A DNA stretch of 64,000 nucleotides, from positions 310,001-374,000 of the forward strand of contig NZ_CP014337.1 in assembly GCF_002024805.1 (NCBI RefSeq), read 5' to 3'. The first letter of the stretch is position 1. Each line of letters starts with the position of its first letter. Of the stretch, positions 36,118-45,781 are shown one piece after another. The notes beneath the pieces are model-generated. The model worked only from the letters and a program-made list of their open reading frames with translations, was not told where the DNA came from and made no database searches. The translations under genes were made by a program, and so were the position numbers. This DNA is from Elizabethkingia bruuniana (GTDB lineage: Bacteria; Bacteroidota; Bacteroidia; Flavobacteriales; Weeksellaceae).

Positions 36118-38259
36118 ATGAAAAATAGATCAGGCATTTGGGCAGTTGTGATTCTGAGCACATTATGTTCAATAGTACACGCACAGAATACATCGGGCAA
36201 AAATTCCGAGAAAGAAATACAAACCGTAAATCTTAACGGTAAAAAGAAGCTTGTAGAAAGGAAGATAGACCGTATGGTATTCAATGTGGAAAACTCAATT
36301 GCTTCACAAGGAATGGATGGAGTAGAAGCTCTAAGAAATACCCCACTTGTAAAAGTAGATGAAACCAGTGGTATATCTATTGTTGGTAAAAGTAATGTAT
36401 CAGTAATGATTAATGACAGAATTGTACAGATGTCCGGCTCTGAACTCCTGAATTATTTGAAGTCTGTAAGATCCGAGAATATTGCCAAAATAGAAGTGAT
36501 AACAACGCCTCCGGCTAAATATGATGCCCAAGGAAATAGTGGTATTATTAATATCGTCCTGAAGAAAAATTCGAATCTGGGCTGGAGTGGAAATCTGACT
36601 ACGGCATATATAAGAAAATCACGGGATGGGTTTGTAAATAACATGAGCTTGAATTATCAGTCCGGTAAGGTCAGCAGCTCATTAAAGCTAAGGCATTATG
36701 ATACCAAAAAGAATTCTACAGAGCAAAATGAGATTATTGCAAATAAGGGATTGAAAAGCCTTGACAGAAGAGTAGACATGCCTAATGGTCTTGGATTGAA
36801 TTATAGCCTTGATTATAAAATATCAGAAAAGTCTAATGCCGGAGTAGTGTACGACTTTGGTTCCGGACATATGAATATGGACATCAACAATAGTTCGGAA
36901 TATTTTACCGGAAATAAGCAGGATTCGCTTCTGACGACTTATGCTGAACACCGGCAGAAAATTCCTACCCATACCCTGAATGTTTATTATGATCTGAAAC
37001 TGGATACTCTTGGGAAAAAAATGTCGGTAGGGGGGAATTATTTTTCTAATATTCCGGTGAATAATATTGGTTTCAGGACTATTAATCATAATATCAACAA
37101 TACACAAGATTACAGAAGCTATAGTAAAATCAATTATAGTATATGGTCCGGACAGCTAGACTTTACCTTGCCTTATAAATTTGCCAATATAGAAACCGGG
37201 GCTAAAATGGCTTATTTTCAGAATACATCGGATTTGGAGTATTTCAGAATAGTGAATGGTAGCTCTGTTTTAATGCCGGACGGAAAGAATCTTTTTGAAT
37301 ACAAAGAGCAAAATTATGCCGGTTATTTTAGTATTGATAAGAAAATAGATGAACAATGGTCTGCAAAAGCAGGTATACGTTATGAATATTCTGTAATCGA
37401 TGGTTTTAATCCTGCTTCAGGGGAAAGGAACAAATATAATTACGGCAGATTTTTTCCTACAGCATATGTGGCTTATAAAGCAGATGATGAAAATACTTTT
37501 ACAGCTAATTATTCCAGAAGGATCAACAGACCTTTCTTCAGGGCTATCAATCCTTACAGATGGTATATTAATCCATATTCTTTTGCGAAGGGAAATCCTT
37601 ACCTGAGACCTTCTTATAATGATAATATAGAATTGGGATATTCTTATAAAAATAAATTTACAGCCACACTATATTATCAGCAAATTAAAGATTCTTATTC
37701 ACAGTTAGTAACTTTTAATGATGGGATTAAGATTATTGATTATGCTAATATGTTCGATCAGACAAACTATGGAATGAATCTGGGGTATAATGATATTTTA
37801 TTTAAATTCTGGGAACTAAGCGCAAGTGCTAATCTGTACTATTCCAAAAGTAACGGAATTATTCCGGAAGTGGTAGGACAAAAAGCATTCAACATGTATT
37901 ACAATATCAATAATACTTTTACTCTGAACACGCAAAAGACTATAGCTTTGTTTGCCAATTTTACGCAACAACTTCCGGGAAGCTCAGGAAACTTCAGATC
38001 GGATGGCTATTCTTTTCTGAGCTTAGGAGCCAAACTATTTTTAATGGATAAAAAGTTGCAGATCAATGCTTCGGTAGATGATGTTTTCAAAAAAGCCTTC
38101 AGCAAAGGCGAATCGATTTTTACAGATTCGGTTATGAAGTATAGAAATTATTATGATTACAGAGGGCTTAATCTTAGTGTGAGTTATACGTTTGGAAATA
38201 ATAAAGTAAAAGGAGCTAGCCGCAATGTGAAATTCGATGAGAAAAGCAGAGCTAACTAA
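36118..38259 (+). CDS. Outer-membrane beta-barrel family protein (TonB-receptor-like)
   Basis: A 713-residue protein with a signal peptide (VVILSTLCSIVHAQ), a plug-like region (MDGVEALRNTPLVKV; SGSELLNYLKSVRSENIAKIEVI) and a long beta-barrel. The C-terminus ends in a region rich in alternating hydrophobic residues (LNLSVSYTFGNN). It fits the OMP_b-brl_3 group of Bacteroidetes, which resembles TonB receptors but lacks the N-terminal carboxypeptidase-like domain. It is followed by three GG-leader peptides on the same strand within 90 bases; whether it is a receptor, exporter or unrelated is unknown. Confidence 0.85.
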   Translation: MKNRSGIWAVVILSTLCSIVHAQNTSGKNSEKEIQTVNLNGKKKLVERKIDRMVFNVENSIASQGMDGVEALRNTPLVKVDETSGISIVGKSNVSVMINDRIVQMSGSELLNYLKSVRSENIAKIEVITTPPAKYDAQGNSGIINIVLKKNSNLGWSGNLTTAYIRKSRDGFVNNMSLNYQSGKVSSSLKLRHYDTKKNSTEQNEIIANKGLKSLDRRVDMPNGLGLNYSLDYKISEKSNAGVVYDFGSGHMNMDINNSSEYFTGNKQDSLLTTYAEHRQKIPTHTLNVYYDLKLDTLGKKMSVGGNYFSNIPVNNIGFRTINHNINNTQDYRSYSKINYSIWSGQLDFTLPYKFANIETGAKMAYFQNTSDLEYFRIVNGSSVLMPDGKNLFEYKEQNYAGYFSIDKKIDEQWSAKAGIRYEYSVIDGFNPASGERNKYNYGRFFPTAYVAYKADDENTFTANYSRRINRPFFRAINPYRWYINPYSFAKGNPYLRPSYNDNIELGYSYKNKFTATLYYQQIKDSYSQLVTFNDGIKIIDYANMFDQTNYGMNLGYNDILFKFWELSASANLYYSKSNGIIPEVVGQKAFNMYYNINNTFTLNTQKTIALFANFTQQLPGSSGNFRSDGYSFLSLGAKLFLMDKKLQINASVDDVFKKAFSKGESIFTDSVMKYRNYYDYRGLNLSVSYTFGNNKVKGASRNVKFDEKSRAN

Positions 38260-38343
38260 ATATATGAGTTAAATAAAAGTTAAAAATCTCCTATATGTGA
38301 TTTAAATATGTAATTTAACTAACACTAAATAAATCAAAATATT

Positions 38344-38502
38344 ATGAAAAAATTACTTAAGAAAGACTTGAAAAAAGTCAATGGTGGCGGCCCGCCTTTA
38401 GGAGGAATGGCATGTGTTTATTACGATCCGTATCTGAATAAAACAGTGGAAGGTATAACAGACAGCAATGGTGTTTGTCAATGCGTAGTATGCGAATATT
38501 AA
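38344..38502 (+). CDS. Double-glycine bacteriocin-like peptide 1
   Basis: A 52-residue peptide. The leader MKKLLKKDLKKVNGG ends in Gly-Gly; the rest holds four cysteines, one in GMACVYYDP and three clustered at the end (GVCQCVVC). The form matches the 'bacteriocin-like' GG-leader peptides common in Chryseobacterium and relatives, normally cut and exported by a C39-peptidase ABC transporter. None is in this window. It is the first of three such peptide genes arranged head to tail. Confidence 0.75.
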   Translation: MKKLLKKDLKKVNGGGPPLGGMACVYYDPYLNKTVEGITDSNGVCQCVVCEY

Positions 38503-38512
38503 ATAATTTGTC

Positions 38513-38677
38513 ATGAAAAAACTTCAAAGATCACATTTAAAAACAGTAAAAGGTGGCGGGAATGTTTGTGATGAATTTCCAAAAAAATATCAGCACGTTT
38601 CATGTAGCGAATATTTTAATATTCCACCTAAGTATTCACATTGTGTACTTGTTGATGTAGAATGCTTTCCTGAATAA
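38513..38677 (+). CDS. Double-glycine bacteriocin-like peptide 2
   Basis: A 54-residue peptide, 10 bases after peptide 1. The leader MKKLQRSHLKTVKGG is alignable with the other two; the core carries four cysteines (NVCDEF, VSCSEY, SHCVLV, VECFPE) and no obvious lanthionine-type Ser/Thr richness. The core is unrelated to its neighbours apart from the cysteine number, as expected for diversified small antimicrobial or signalling peptides. Confidence 0.75.
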   Translation: MKKLQRSHLKTVKGGGNVCDEFPKKYQHVSCSEYFNIPPKYSHCVLVDVECFPE

Positions 38678-38698
38678 TTACCCAAAATCTTAATTATT

Positions 38699-38848
38699 AT
38701 GAAAAAGTTAGAAAGAAGCTCATTAAAAGCATTAAAAGGAGGTAATCCCAGACCATCACCAGACGGAAACTGCTCTCCGGGATGGGGATACTGCAGTGAT
38801 GGGATGTGTTATAGAGACATACATTATTGGATGTGCAAAGATAATTAG
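38699..38848 (+). CDS. Double-glycine bacteriocin-like peptide 3
   Basis: A 49-residue peptide 21 bases after peptide 2. The leader MKKLERSSLKALKGG ends in Gly-Gly, followed by a Pro-rich start and four cysteines in CSPGWGYC, GMCYRD and WMCKDN. The compact pattern could form two disulfides. It ends the small-peptide run; menC converges 48 bases later. Confidence 0.75.
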   Translation: MKKLERSSLKALKGGNPRPSPDGNCSPGWGYCSDGMCYRDIHYWMCKDN

Positions 38849-38896
38849 TATTATCTCTGAAGACATATAGTTATTAAATCAATTCTTAGAATAAGA

Positions 38897-39901
38897 TCAG
38901 TCTGCAAACCACAGCTGGTCACCCTCTAGTTTCAGGCTGGATGGTGTATTATTCGTAAATAAAGCTCCGGTGCCCAAACCTTGTGGCATCGGATTCTTTT
39001 TTGTGTAGGTATACTGTGCAATAGCATTGAGTCCGATGTTGCTCTCCAATGCTGAGGTTATCCACCAGTCAATATTTTGCTGTTCTGCTAAAGCTATCCA
39101 TTCATCGGAACCAGATATTCCACCAACCAATGAAGGCTTCAGAATAATATATTGAGGCTTTATAGTTTCCAAAAGTTTTTGCTTTTTTTCCAATTCCGTA
39201 ATTCCGATAAGTTCTTCATCTAAGGCTATTGGAGTAGGGGTATTTGCACAAAGTAAAGCCATTTCTTGTGGATTACCAGCTTTTATAGGCTGCTCAATAG
39301 AATGTATGACCAACACAGCTAATTCTTCCAGTACAATTCTGGCTTTTGTAGTAGAGAAGGCACCATTGGCATCTACACGAAGTTCCAGCTGATTTTTAGG
39401 GAATGTTTTACGAAGTTCTTCCAATACTTTTTTTTCTTCATCCCAGTTAACACCAATCTTTAATTTGATGCAATGGAATTTTTCCTGAAGCTTTAAAGCA
39501 ATCTGCTCTTTCATGAAATCCACATTGCCCATCCATATCAATCCATTGATAGTAATACTCTTTTTCCTTTCCGTAAATTCTCCCGGAAAATAAATATGAC
39601 CACCATGTTTCAGATTCAGCATCGCTTGTTCGTAACCGAACCATATAGAAGGGTAGTGCAATAATTGTTCCTGTAGAAAGCTGGGTTCACTGTTAATGTT
39701 ATTACATAGCCACTGCAGCTTTTCTTCATAATCCGGAACATCATCATAACTCAGCCCACGAAAAATACCACATTCTCCAGTCCCTTTCTTTTCTCCATCA
39801 GAAATATGTAAAAAGTAAGTTTCTTTTTCGGTTAATACGCCTCTGGAAGTTCCGCCCGGACGTTTGAAAATAAGATTATGACGCTGATATTCTGCCTGCA
39901 T
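38897..39901 (-). CDS. menC: o-Succinylbenzoate synthase
   Basis: A 334-residue enolase-superfamily enzyme dehydrating SHCHC to o-succinylbenzoate in menaquinone synthesis. Visible are the active-site Lys in IKLKIGVNWDE, metal ligands in ELRVDANGAFS, HSIEQPI and IALDEELIG, and a second Lys in ILKPSLVGG. Flavobacteria respire with menaquinone, which fits. It follows fbp on the same strand but a terminator hairpin lies between. Confidence 0.9.
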   Translation of the reverse strand: MQAEYQRHNLIFKRPGGTSRGVLTEKETYFLHISDGEKKGTGECGIFRGLSYDDVPDYEEKLQWLCNNINSEPSFLQEQLLHYPSIWFGYEQAMLNLKHGGHIYFPGEFTERKKSITINGLIWMGNVDFMKEQIALKLQEKFHCIKLKIGVNWDEEKKVLEELRKTFPKNQLELRVDANGAFSTTKARIVLEELAVLVIHSIEQPIKAGNPQEMALLCANTPTPIALDEELIGITELEKKQKLLETIKPQYIILKPSLVGGISGSDEWIALAEQQNIDWWITSALESNIGLNAIAQYTYTKKNPMPQGLGTGALFTNNTPSSLKLEGDQLWFAD

Positions 39902-39918
39902 GATGATGGTTTAATAAA

Positions 39919-39959
39919 AACCTCAGCTTTGCTCAGTTAATTCTGATAAAGCTGAGGTT
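39919..39959 (-). terminator. Intrinsic terminator after fbp
   Basis: AACCTCAGCTTT (39919-39930) and AAAGCTGAGGTT (39948-39959) are complementary; read on the minus strand the hairpin is followed by TTTTATT, behind the fbp stop at 39987. Confidence 0.75.
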
Positions 39960-39986
39960 ATATGTTTTAGTAGAAAAAATTACTTT

Positions 39987-41009
39987 CTAGATGGTTGCCT
40001 CAATAGCATTTTTCATAAACTCTTCAGCTTTTGTTACCATAGCTGCACTACCGCAGAAAAATGGTACACGCTGATGAAGCTCGGTAGGTTCTATTTCCAT
40101 AATTCTTTTGAATCCGTCAGAAGCTTTTCCGCCAGCCTGCTCTGCTAAAAATGCCATTGGATTACATTCGTAAAGCAGACGTAGTTTTCCTTGTGGAGAC
40201 TGTGATGTTGAAGGGTAAATATAAATACCACCTTTCAGCATGTTTCTGTGGAAATCAGCTACAAGCGAACCTATATAACGGGAAGTATATGGACGGTCTT
40301 CTTCTTCTTTCTGACAATATTTAAGATAATCTTTTACACCCTGGGGGAATTTGACATAGTTTCCTTCGTTGATGGAATAGATTTTTCCTTTTGTCGGGAA
40401 TTTGATATTAGGATGAGACAGATAATAAGTTCCTAATGAAGGATCCAATGTAAATCCGTTAACTCCGTTTCCGGTTGTATAAACAATCATAGTGGAAGAA
40501 CCGTAGATAACATAACCTGCCGCAATCTGATTAACTCCTTTTTGCAAGAAATCTTTTGGCTGTACAGGAGTGCCAGGCTCCGTTACTCTTCTGTATATAG
40601 AGAAAATAGTTCCGACAGAAACGTTAACATCTATATTGGAAGAACCATCTAAAGGATCGATAAGTACCACATATTTACTCATATGTGCATTTTCACTGGC
40701 TTTGATCTCTATGAAATCGTCATTTTCTTCGGATGCAATACCACAAACAACTTCACGTTGTGACAAAGCATTGATGAAAATATCATTTGCCAGTACATCC
40801 AGTTTTTGCTGATCTTCGCCTTGTACATTTGTATTCCCGGCATGTCCTATAATATTGGCAATTCCGGCTTTATTTACTTCACGGTTTACCATTTTAGAGG
40901 CCAGTCTTATGGCACTTAACAAACGGGACAATTCACCTGTCGAGTATCTGAAATCCTCCTGTTTTTCAATAATAAACTCTCCAAGTGTACGAAATGATTG
41001 TTCAGACAT
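39987..41009 (-). CDS. fbp: Fructose-1,6-bisphosphatase class 1
   Basis: A 340-residue class I FBPase hydrolysing fructose 1,6-bisphosphate to fructose 6-phosphate in gluconeogenesis. The metal and substrate motifs [25 protein letters not shown] are intact, as are [18 protein letters not shown] and [21 protein letters not shown]. It lies upstream of menC but separated by a terminator; it diverges from lysC. Confidence 0.95.
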   Translation of the reverse strand: MSEQSFRTLGEFIIEKQEDFRYSTGELSRLLSAIRLASKMVNREVNKAGIANIIGHAGNTNVQGEDQQKLDVLANDIFINALSQREVVCGIASEENDDFIEIKASENAHMSKYVVLIDPLDGSSNIDVNVSVGTIFSIYRRVTEPGTPVQPKDFLQKGVNQIAAGYVIYGSSTMIVYTTGNGVNGFTLDPSLGTYYLSHPNIKFPTKGKIYSINEGNYVKFPQGVKDYLKYCQKEEEDRPYTSRYIGSLVADFHRNMLKGGIYIYPSTSQSPQGKLRLLYECNPMAFLAEQAGGKASDGFKRIMEIEPTELHQRVPFFCGSAAMVTKAEEFMKNAIEATI

Positions 41010-41160
41010 TATATATTGGGTTTAGATTTTTCCAAATTTCGGAAAAATATAGCACATATACATTTTTTTTATTTTTGATTGATTTTTAATACTTTTGACA
41101 AATTTTACAGCAAAAAATAAACAGAAAAATATTCAATAATTTATTAATACCTGAGAGTCA

Positions 41161-42399
41161 ATGAAAGTTTTCAAATTTGGAGGTGCTTCGGTTAAGGATG
41201 CCGAGGGTGTAATGAATGTTGCCAGAGTATTGAAAAACCAAGGTTTTGAGCAATGTATGCTTATTGTTTCAGCAATGGGGAAGACAACAAATGCATTAGA
41301 AGTTGTTGTGGAAAACTATTTTGCAAAGGAAGATTATAAAGCGGAAACTGCGAAGATAAAACAGAACCATATTGATATAGCGAAGGGACTTTTTAAGGAA
41401 GATCATAAAATTTATGAGGAGATTGAAGAGTTTTTCTATGATATAGAATCTTTCCTCAGAAGAAATAAATCACCCAATTATAGCTTTGTTTATGATCAGG
41501 TAGTAAGCTGTGGGGAGATGATCTCTTCTAAGATATTATCAGAATATCTGGTACAGGAAAAACTAACCAATACATGGTTAGACGCAAGGGATTATATCAA
41601 AACTGATGCAAGCTACAGAGAAGGTAATGTAGACTGGAAGCTTACAGAAGAAAATTTCAAGAAATTAAATTCCAATGAATCTTTTGTTACACAAGGTTTC
41701 ATTGGTTCCGATGATAATAATTTTACAGTAACATTGGGCCGTGAAGGTTCCGATTATTCAGCAGCTATTTTTGCCTATTGTCTGAATGCTGAACAAATGA
41801 CGATCTGGAAAGATGTACCTGGTGTAATGACAGGAGATCCACGTAAATTTGAAGATGTGGAGCTGCTGGATAATATTTCATATGAAGAGGCAATAGAAAT
41901 GGCTTATTACGGGGCTTCGGTTATTCACCCGAAAACCCTGCAGCCACTAAAACAAAAATCTATTCCTTTCTTCGTAAAATCATTTGTAGAAGATGATAAA
42001 CCCGGAACAAAAGTTTCCGGAGATGAAAACTATCCGAGAAAGGAAAGTTATATTCTGAAAGAAAACCAGACTCTAATGACTATTGCGACACGTGACTTCT
42101 CCTTTATAGCGGAGGATCACATGAGTTATATTTTTGCAGAGCTGGCTAAATTCAAAATTAAAGTATCTTTAATACAGAATACTGCAATCTCTCTGGCTTT
42201 ATGTCTGGAAGATAAATTTAAGAATAGTGAGAAACTGAATGTAACATTAAACGAAAAATTCGACACATCATTAATAACAGATGTTGCTCTCTTTACAATA
42301 AGAAATGCAAATATGAATGATGCTGAGAAATTTTACAAAGACAAAAATGTATTAATGGAGCAGCTTGCTGCCAATACATTGCAAATGGTAACGAAATAA
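41161..42399 (+). CDS. lysC: Aspartate kinase
   Basis: A 412-residue monofunctional aspartokinase phosphorylating aspartate for lysine, threonine and methionine synthesis. The N-terminal KVFKFGGASVKDAEGV, the nucleotide region TLGREGSDYSAAIFAY and WKDVPGVMTGDPRKF are characteristic. The C-terminal part after residue ~300 carries the ACT domains that would mediate feedback inhibition. The OlsF-like gene begins 6 bases after its stop, an unrelated neighbour but probably cotranscribed. Confidence 0.93.
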   Translation: MKVFKFGGASVKDAEGVMNVARVLKNQGFEQCMLIVSAMGKTTNALEVVVENYFAKEDYKAETAKIKQNHIDIAKGLFKEDHKIYEEIEEFFYDIESFLRRNKSPNYSFVYDQVVSCGEMISSKILSEYLVQEKLTNTWLDARDYIKTDASYREGNVDWKLTEENFKKLNSNESFVTQGFIGSDDNNFTVTLGREGSDYSAAIFAYCLNAEQMTIWKDVPGVMTGDPRKFEDVELLDNISYEEAIEMAYYGASVIHPKTLQPLKQKSIPFFVKSFVEDDKPGTKVSGDENYPRKESYILKENQTLMTIATRDFSFIAEDHMSYIFAELAKFKIKVSLIQNTAISLALCLEDKFKNSEKLNVTLNEKFDTSLITDVALFTIRNANMNDAEKFYKDKNVLMEQLAANTLQMVTK

Positions 42400-42405
42400 A
42401 AAAGA

Positions 42406-44250
42406 ATGAGCTTAGTAAGCAGGGAAGACCTTATTAAGGCCGTCGGACTGGATAAAATCGGATTTCTGAAGAAACCGGTGGCATCCACTATGATGAATAT
42501 TGTCCAAATCAATAAACTGAATAAACTATACGATAAATTAAAAGACAAGGAAGGAAAAGATTTTTTTGAATCTTATCTGAATGAACTGAACGTAAAATAT
42601 CTGGTGTTTGCTGAAGATTTGGCCAAAGTACCAAAAACAGGGCCTTTTATACTGGTGTCTAACCATCCGCTGGGAGCACTGGATGGAATACTGATGACTA
42701 AAATTATTTCTGAAATAAGACCGGATTTCAAAATTATGGGGAACTTTTTGCTGTCTAAAATCCAGCCAATGAGCCCTTTTGTAATTCCTGTTAATCCTTT
42801 TGAAGGTCGTAAAGAAGCTTTCAGCAGCCTGAACGGAATGCGCGCTGCTATGAAACACCTGGAAGAAGGTGGCTGTTTTGGAGTATTTCCTGCAGGAGAA
42901 GTTTCCAACAGAAACAACAGGTATAATGAAATTCTGGATAAGGACTGGGAATCTCCAATCCTTAAACTGATTCAGCGAATGAATGTGCCGGTAATCCCAA
43001 TGTACTTCCATGCTAAAAACAGCCGTATGTTCTATAATATGGCGAAAATTCATCCTGATTTGCAGACTGTAATGCTGCCTTCGGAGATGATGAACAAGCG
43101 CGAAAAGCCAATTAAAATAAGAATAGGGAAGCCTATTTTACCTAAAATATTAAAAGAATATGAAACACCTGAGGAATTAGGTGAGTTTCTGAAGAATAAG
43201 GTTTACATGATGAAATCTTATTTTGATAAAAGAAAGCGTGTAACGGATTATCTTAAAATACCTAATCTGAGTAGTAAATTTCAGTTGAACCAGGACGAAC
43301 ATGTTGTTCATAATATTATCTCTGAAACCAGCAAAGAACATCTGGTAGATGAGATTAAACATCTGAGAAATATCGACGGAAAATTACTTTTTGCGAACGG
43401 CGATTATGAAATCTACTTTGCCAATGCTGATGAGATTCCTTTTGTAATGAGGGAAATCGGCAGACAAAGGGAGCTTACTTTCCGTGATGTAGGAGAGGGG
43501 ACAAATATGCCATTCGATTTGGATGAATACGATAAACATTACCATCATTTATTCCTTTGGGATAAAGGCGAAGAAAAGCTTGCAGGTGCTTACCGTATGG
43601 CATTAGGAGTTGAGGTAATGAAGAAGTATGGTATTAACGGATTCTACACCAGCTCACTTTTCGATTTTGATCAGGAATTACAGCCTTTCTTCCGTAAGGT
43701 AATTGAAATGGGTAGGGCATATGTAATGAAGGATTACCAACAAAAACCTTTGCCGCTTTTCTTATTATGGAGAGGTATTGTCCATGTGTGTCTTAGAAAT
43801 CCGGAGCATAAATTCCTGATGGGAGGTGTTAGTATCAGTAATAAATTCTCTGACTTCAGTAAAACACTGATGATAGAATTTATGCGTTCTCATTATTATG
43901 ACTCTGTAGTAGCACAATATATTCATCCTAAAAACGAATATAAAGTTAGACTTAAAGAGCGTGATAAGCTAATGTTTTTTGAGGGTCTGGATAATGACCT
44001 GAACAAGTTCGATAAACTTATGGACGATTTCGAGCCTGAAATGCGTATGCCTGTATTAATCAAGAAATACATCAAGCAGAATGCGAAGGTTATATCTTTC
44101 AATGTAGATCCTAACTTCAATGATGCTATTGATGGGCTAATGTATATCCGAATCAGTGATCTTCCGGAAAGCACTATTAAGCCTGTTTTAGAGGAAATGA
44201 GTGAATATTATAAAAATTTGGGAGAAAAAAAATGTACTGATAATCAGTAA
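42406..44250 (+). CDS. olsF: Bifunctional acyltransferase, OlsF-like (ornithine lipid synthesis)
   Basis: A 614-residue fusion. The N-terminal PlsC-type domain has the HxxxxD-like SNHPLGALDG and a later FPAGE motif (residues ~80-260). The C-terminal half is an OlsB/hemolysin-like N-acyltransferase (EMGRAYVMKDYQQKPLPLFLLWRG). The same order is known in OlsF, which makes ornithine lipids in Serratia and Flavobacterium johnsoniae: the C-terminal domain N-acylates ornithine and the N-terminal domain adds the second chain. That assignment is from architecture; an unrelated aminolipid is possible. Confidence 0.75.
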   Translation: MSLVSREDLIKAVGLDKIGFLKKPVASTMMNIVQINKLNKLYDKLKDKEGKDFFESYLNELNVKYLVFAEDLAKVPKTGPFILVSNHPLGALDGILMTKIISEIRPDFKIMGNFLLSKIQPMSPFVIPVNPFEGRKEAFSSLNGMRAAMKHLEEGGCFGVFPAGEVSNRNNRYNEILDKDWESPILKLIQRMNVPVIPMYFHAKNSRMFYNMAKIHPDLQTVMLPSEMMNKREKPIKIRIGKPILPKILKEYETPEELGEFLKNKVYMMKSYFDKRKRVTDYLKIPNLSSKFQLNQDEHVVHNIISETSKEHLVDEIKHLRNIDGKLLFANGDYEIYFANADEIPFVMREIGRQRELTFRDVGEGTNMPFDLDEYDKHYHHLFLWDKGEEKLAGAYRMALGVEVMKKYGINGFYTSSLFDFDQELQPFFRKVIEMGRAYVMKDYQQKPLPLFLLWRGIVHVCLRNPEHKFLMGGVSISNKFSDFSKTLMIEFMRSHYYDSVVAQYIHPKNEYKVRLKERDKLMFFEGLDNDLNKFDKLMDDFEPEMRMPVLIKKYIKQNAKVISFNVDPNFNDAIDGLMYIRISDLPESTIKPVLEEMSEYYKNLGEKKCTDNQ

Positions 44251-44285
44251 TGTCATAAATCTCTTCAAAAAAAGTAATAAAAAAA

Positions 44286-44317
44286 TTTGCATGGTATGTA
44301 TAATGTATGTACTTTTG
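44286..44317 (+). promoter_or_regulatory. Promoter of tRNA-Phe copy 1
   Basis: TTTG (44286-44289) and TACTTTTG (44310-44317), spaced 20 bases, match the Bacteroidetes consensus; the tRNA starts 44 bases further on. Confidence 0.6.
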
Positions 44318-44360
44318 CATCACTAAAAAACAACGGGATAATCGGGGTTTTGAAGTGAAT

Positions 44361-44433
44361 GGTTTCTTAGCTCAGTTGGTAGAGCAATGGATTGAAAATC
44401 CATGTGTCCCTGGTTCGATTCCTGGAGAAACCA
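44361..44433 (+). tRNA. tRNA-Phe (GAA), copy 1
   Basis: A 73-base cloverleaf: acceptor stem GGTTTCT/AGAAACC, D-arm AGCTCAGTTGGTAGAGCA, anticodon stem ATGGA/TCCAT with loop TTGAAAA (anticodon GAA), T-arm CCTGG-TTCGATT-CCTGG. The 3' CCA is not encoded. It is base-for-base identical to the copy at 45852. Confidence 0.95.
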
Positions 44434-44456
44434 CAAGAAATTAGATGATTTCTAAC

Positions 44457-44491
44457 AAAATCCCTCAAATGATATTATTTGAGGGATTTTT
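44457..44491 (+). terminator. Intrinsic terminator after tRNA-Phe copy 1
   Basis: AAAATCCCTCAAAT (44457-44470) pairs with ATTTGAGGGATTTT (44477-44490), followed by TATTTT. Confidence 0.8.
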
Positions 44492-44695
44492 ATTTTAAAT
44501 AGTATACAAAATAAGCTATTTTCTCACAAATTAAAAGAGACCTTTTGGGTGATCTATATATTTAAACTCTGTAGGTTACCAAATCTCTTCAAAAGTTTTA
44601 TAAGCAAGGCTGGCCAATAATCGAAAATCCTTGAAATCGAAATAAATCTTTTAAATTGGGAGTAGCGCTGAAATTCTTTATATCAAAAGATTTAA

Positions 44696-44965
44696 TTATT
44701 GTAATCTTACATTTCCTTTCTTATTTCTCACATTGTTTTCCCTGTATTTTTTTATCATTTTGTTGAGGTGGCTACTATCTGTAAAACCAAGTTTAGAAGC
44801 AGCCTCCTGGAAAGATGCATTGGTGAATTTTGCTCTTGATCGAGCTATCCGCAATTTGGTATGTAGTACGTAATCCTGAAATTTTTTAAACGTATTTCTT
44901 TTGAAATAATCACTAAAGTACTGATTAGATTCATTAACTATTAAAAAAAGAAATTGATAATCTCT
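44696..44965 (-). pseudogene. Remnant of an AraC-family regulator (C-terminal HTH only)
   Basis: An open minus-strand frame of 89 codons with no suitable start codon: in-frame stop TAA at 44966-44968, final stop at 44696-44698. It encodes an AraC-type second half (FSDYFKRNTFKKFQDYV, then ASFQEAASKLGFTDSSHLNKM). The sensor domain and first HTH helix are missing, so it is a truncated gene. It lies divergently next to the darcynin gene, which it may once have regulated. The rest of the interval 44492-45033 shows nothing else I can call. Confidence 0.7.
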
Positions 44966-45033
44966 TTACAAATGTAAATGAAATTGTTTTTTTCTCTTAT
45001 CAATTTTGTGATGCTTTTTAAAAGACAATAAAA

Positions 45034-45456
45034 ATGAAAAAAATCGCATTAATTTTATTAACCGCATTGTCTATATCTGCCAATGCACAAACCAAGCAAA
45101 GTAATATGAAAGAACAAAAGAACTACACTATTATGTTGTTAATGAATGCTACGGCAAAATGGCTTTCTTTAAACAGAGCAGAACGAAGTGCTTTTTTTGA
45201 AAAGGAAGTAATACCTATCTTCAGTAAAGTAGGAGAAAATACAAAAATAAATTTGTATGACAGTGAATATTTTCATTCATCTGTATCAGATTTTATGATA
45301 ATCAATACAACGCATTTGGATGAATATGAATTGATAATCGAGTTGTTACGTGATACTAAAATTTATGGAGCTCCTTATTTTGATATTAAAGATATTATTA
45401 TAGGGCAAGAAAATTTATTTGAGAGTTTTAATGAAAAATTTAAAAGCTTCAACTAG
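45034..45456 (+). CDS. Darcynin family protein, exported
   Basis: A 140-residue protein: Sec signal (IALILLTALSISANAQ), then the darcynin-like domain, NYTIMLLMNATAKWLSLNRAERSAFFEKEVIPIF and a C-terminal IELLRDTKIYGAPYFDIKDIIIG. The family is related in fold to small dimeric alpha-beta barrel proteins; function unknown. The added signal peptide is unusual for the family as I remember it. It is bracketed by two identical tRNA-Phe genes together with an AraC remnant. Confidence 0.7.
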   Translation: MKKIALILLTALSISANAQTKQSNMKEQKNYTIMLLMNATAKWLSLNRAERSAFFEKEVIPIFSKVGENTKINLYDSEYFHSSVSDFMIINTTHLDEYELIIELLRDTKIYGAPYFDIKDIIIGQENLFESFNEKFKSFN

Positions 45457-45559
45457 TAAATGAACCTTCTTGGGAATCATTGCAAATTATAAGTAATAAT
45501 TTCTCTACTTGATCTAAAATTGGGTAGATAAATAAAATTGTTAATTATGTTTATATTAT

Positions 45560-45588
45560 CCTTACTTCCAAAAAAAGTAAGGTTTTTT
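45560..45588 (+). terminator. Intrinsic terminator after the darcynin gene
   Basis: CCTTACTT (45560-45567) pairs with AAGTAAGG (45575-45582), followed by TTTTTTG. Confidence 0.7.
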
Positions 45589-45781
45589 GTTTTTCTGCAA
45601 GAGCTTTTATCAAGCTAGTTTTCAATAATGACATTATTAGTAGAATGATTTATACCCATGTTAAGAAAATAAACTTCCGGTTATGTCCTTCTAACATTTT
45701 AGCTTGCAGATAAATATTAAGATTAAAAGCATTGTCAAAATAGATATAATTTAATTAAAAGTAACTAAATTATAATAAAAG

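Noticed and set aside
42538-43053. Minus-strand ORFs inside the OlsF-like gene
   Set aside because: They are antisense to a well-supported coding region and lack any family motif.
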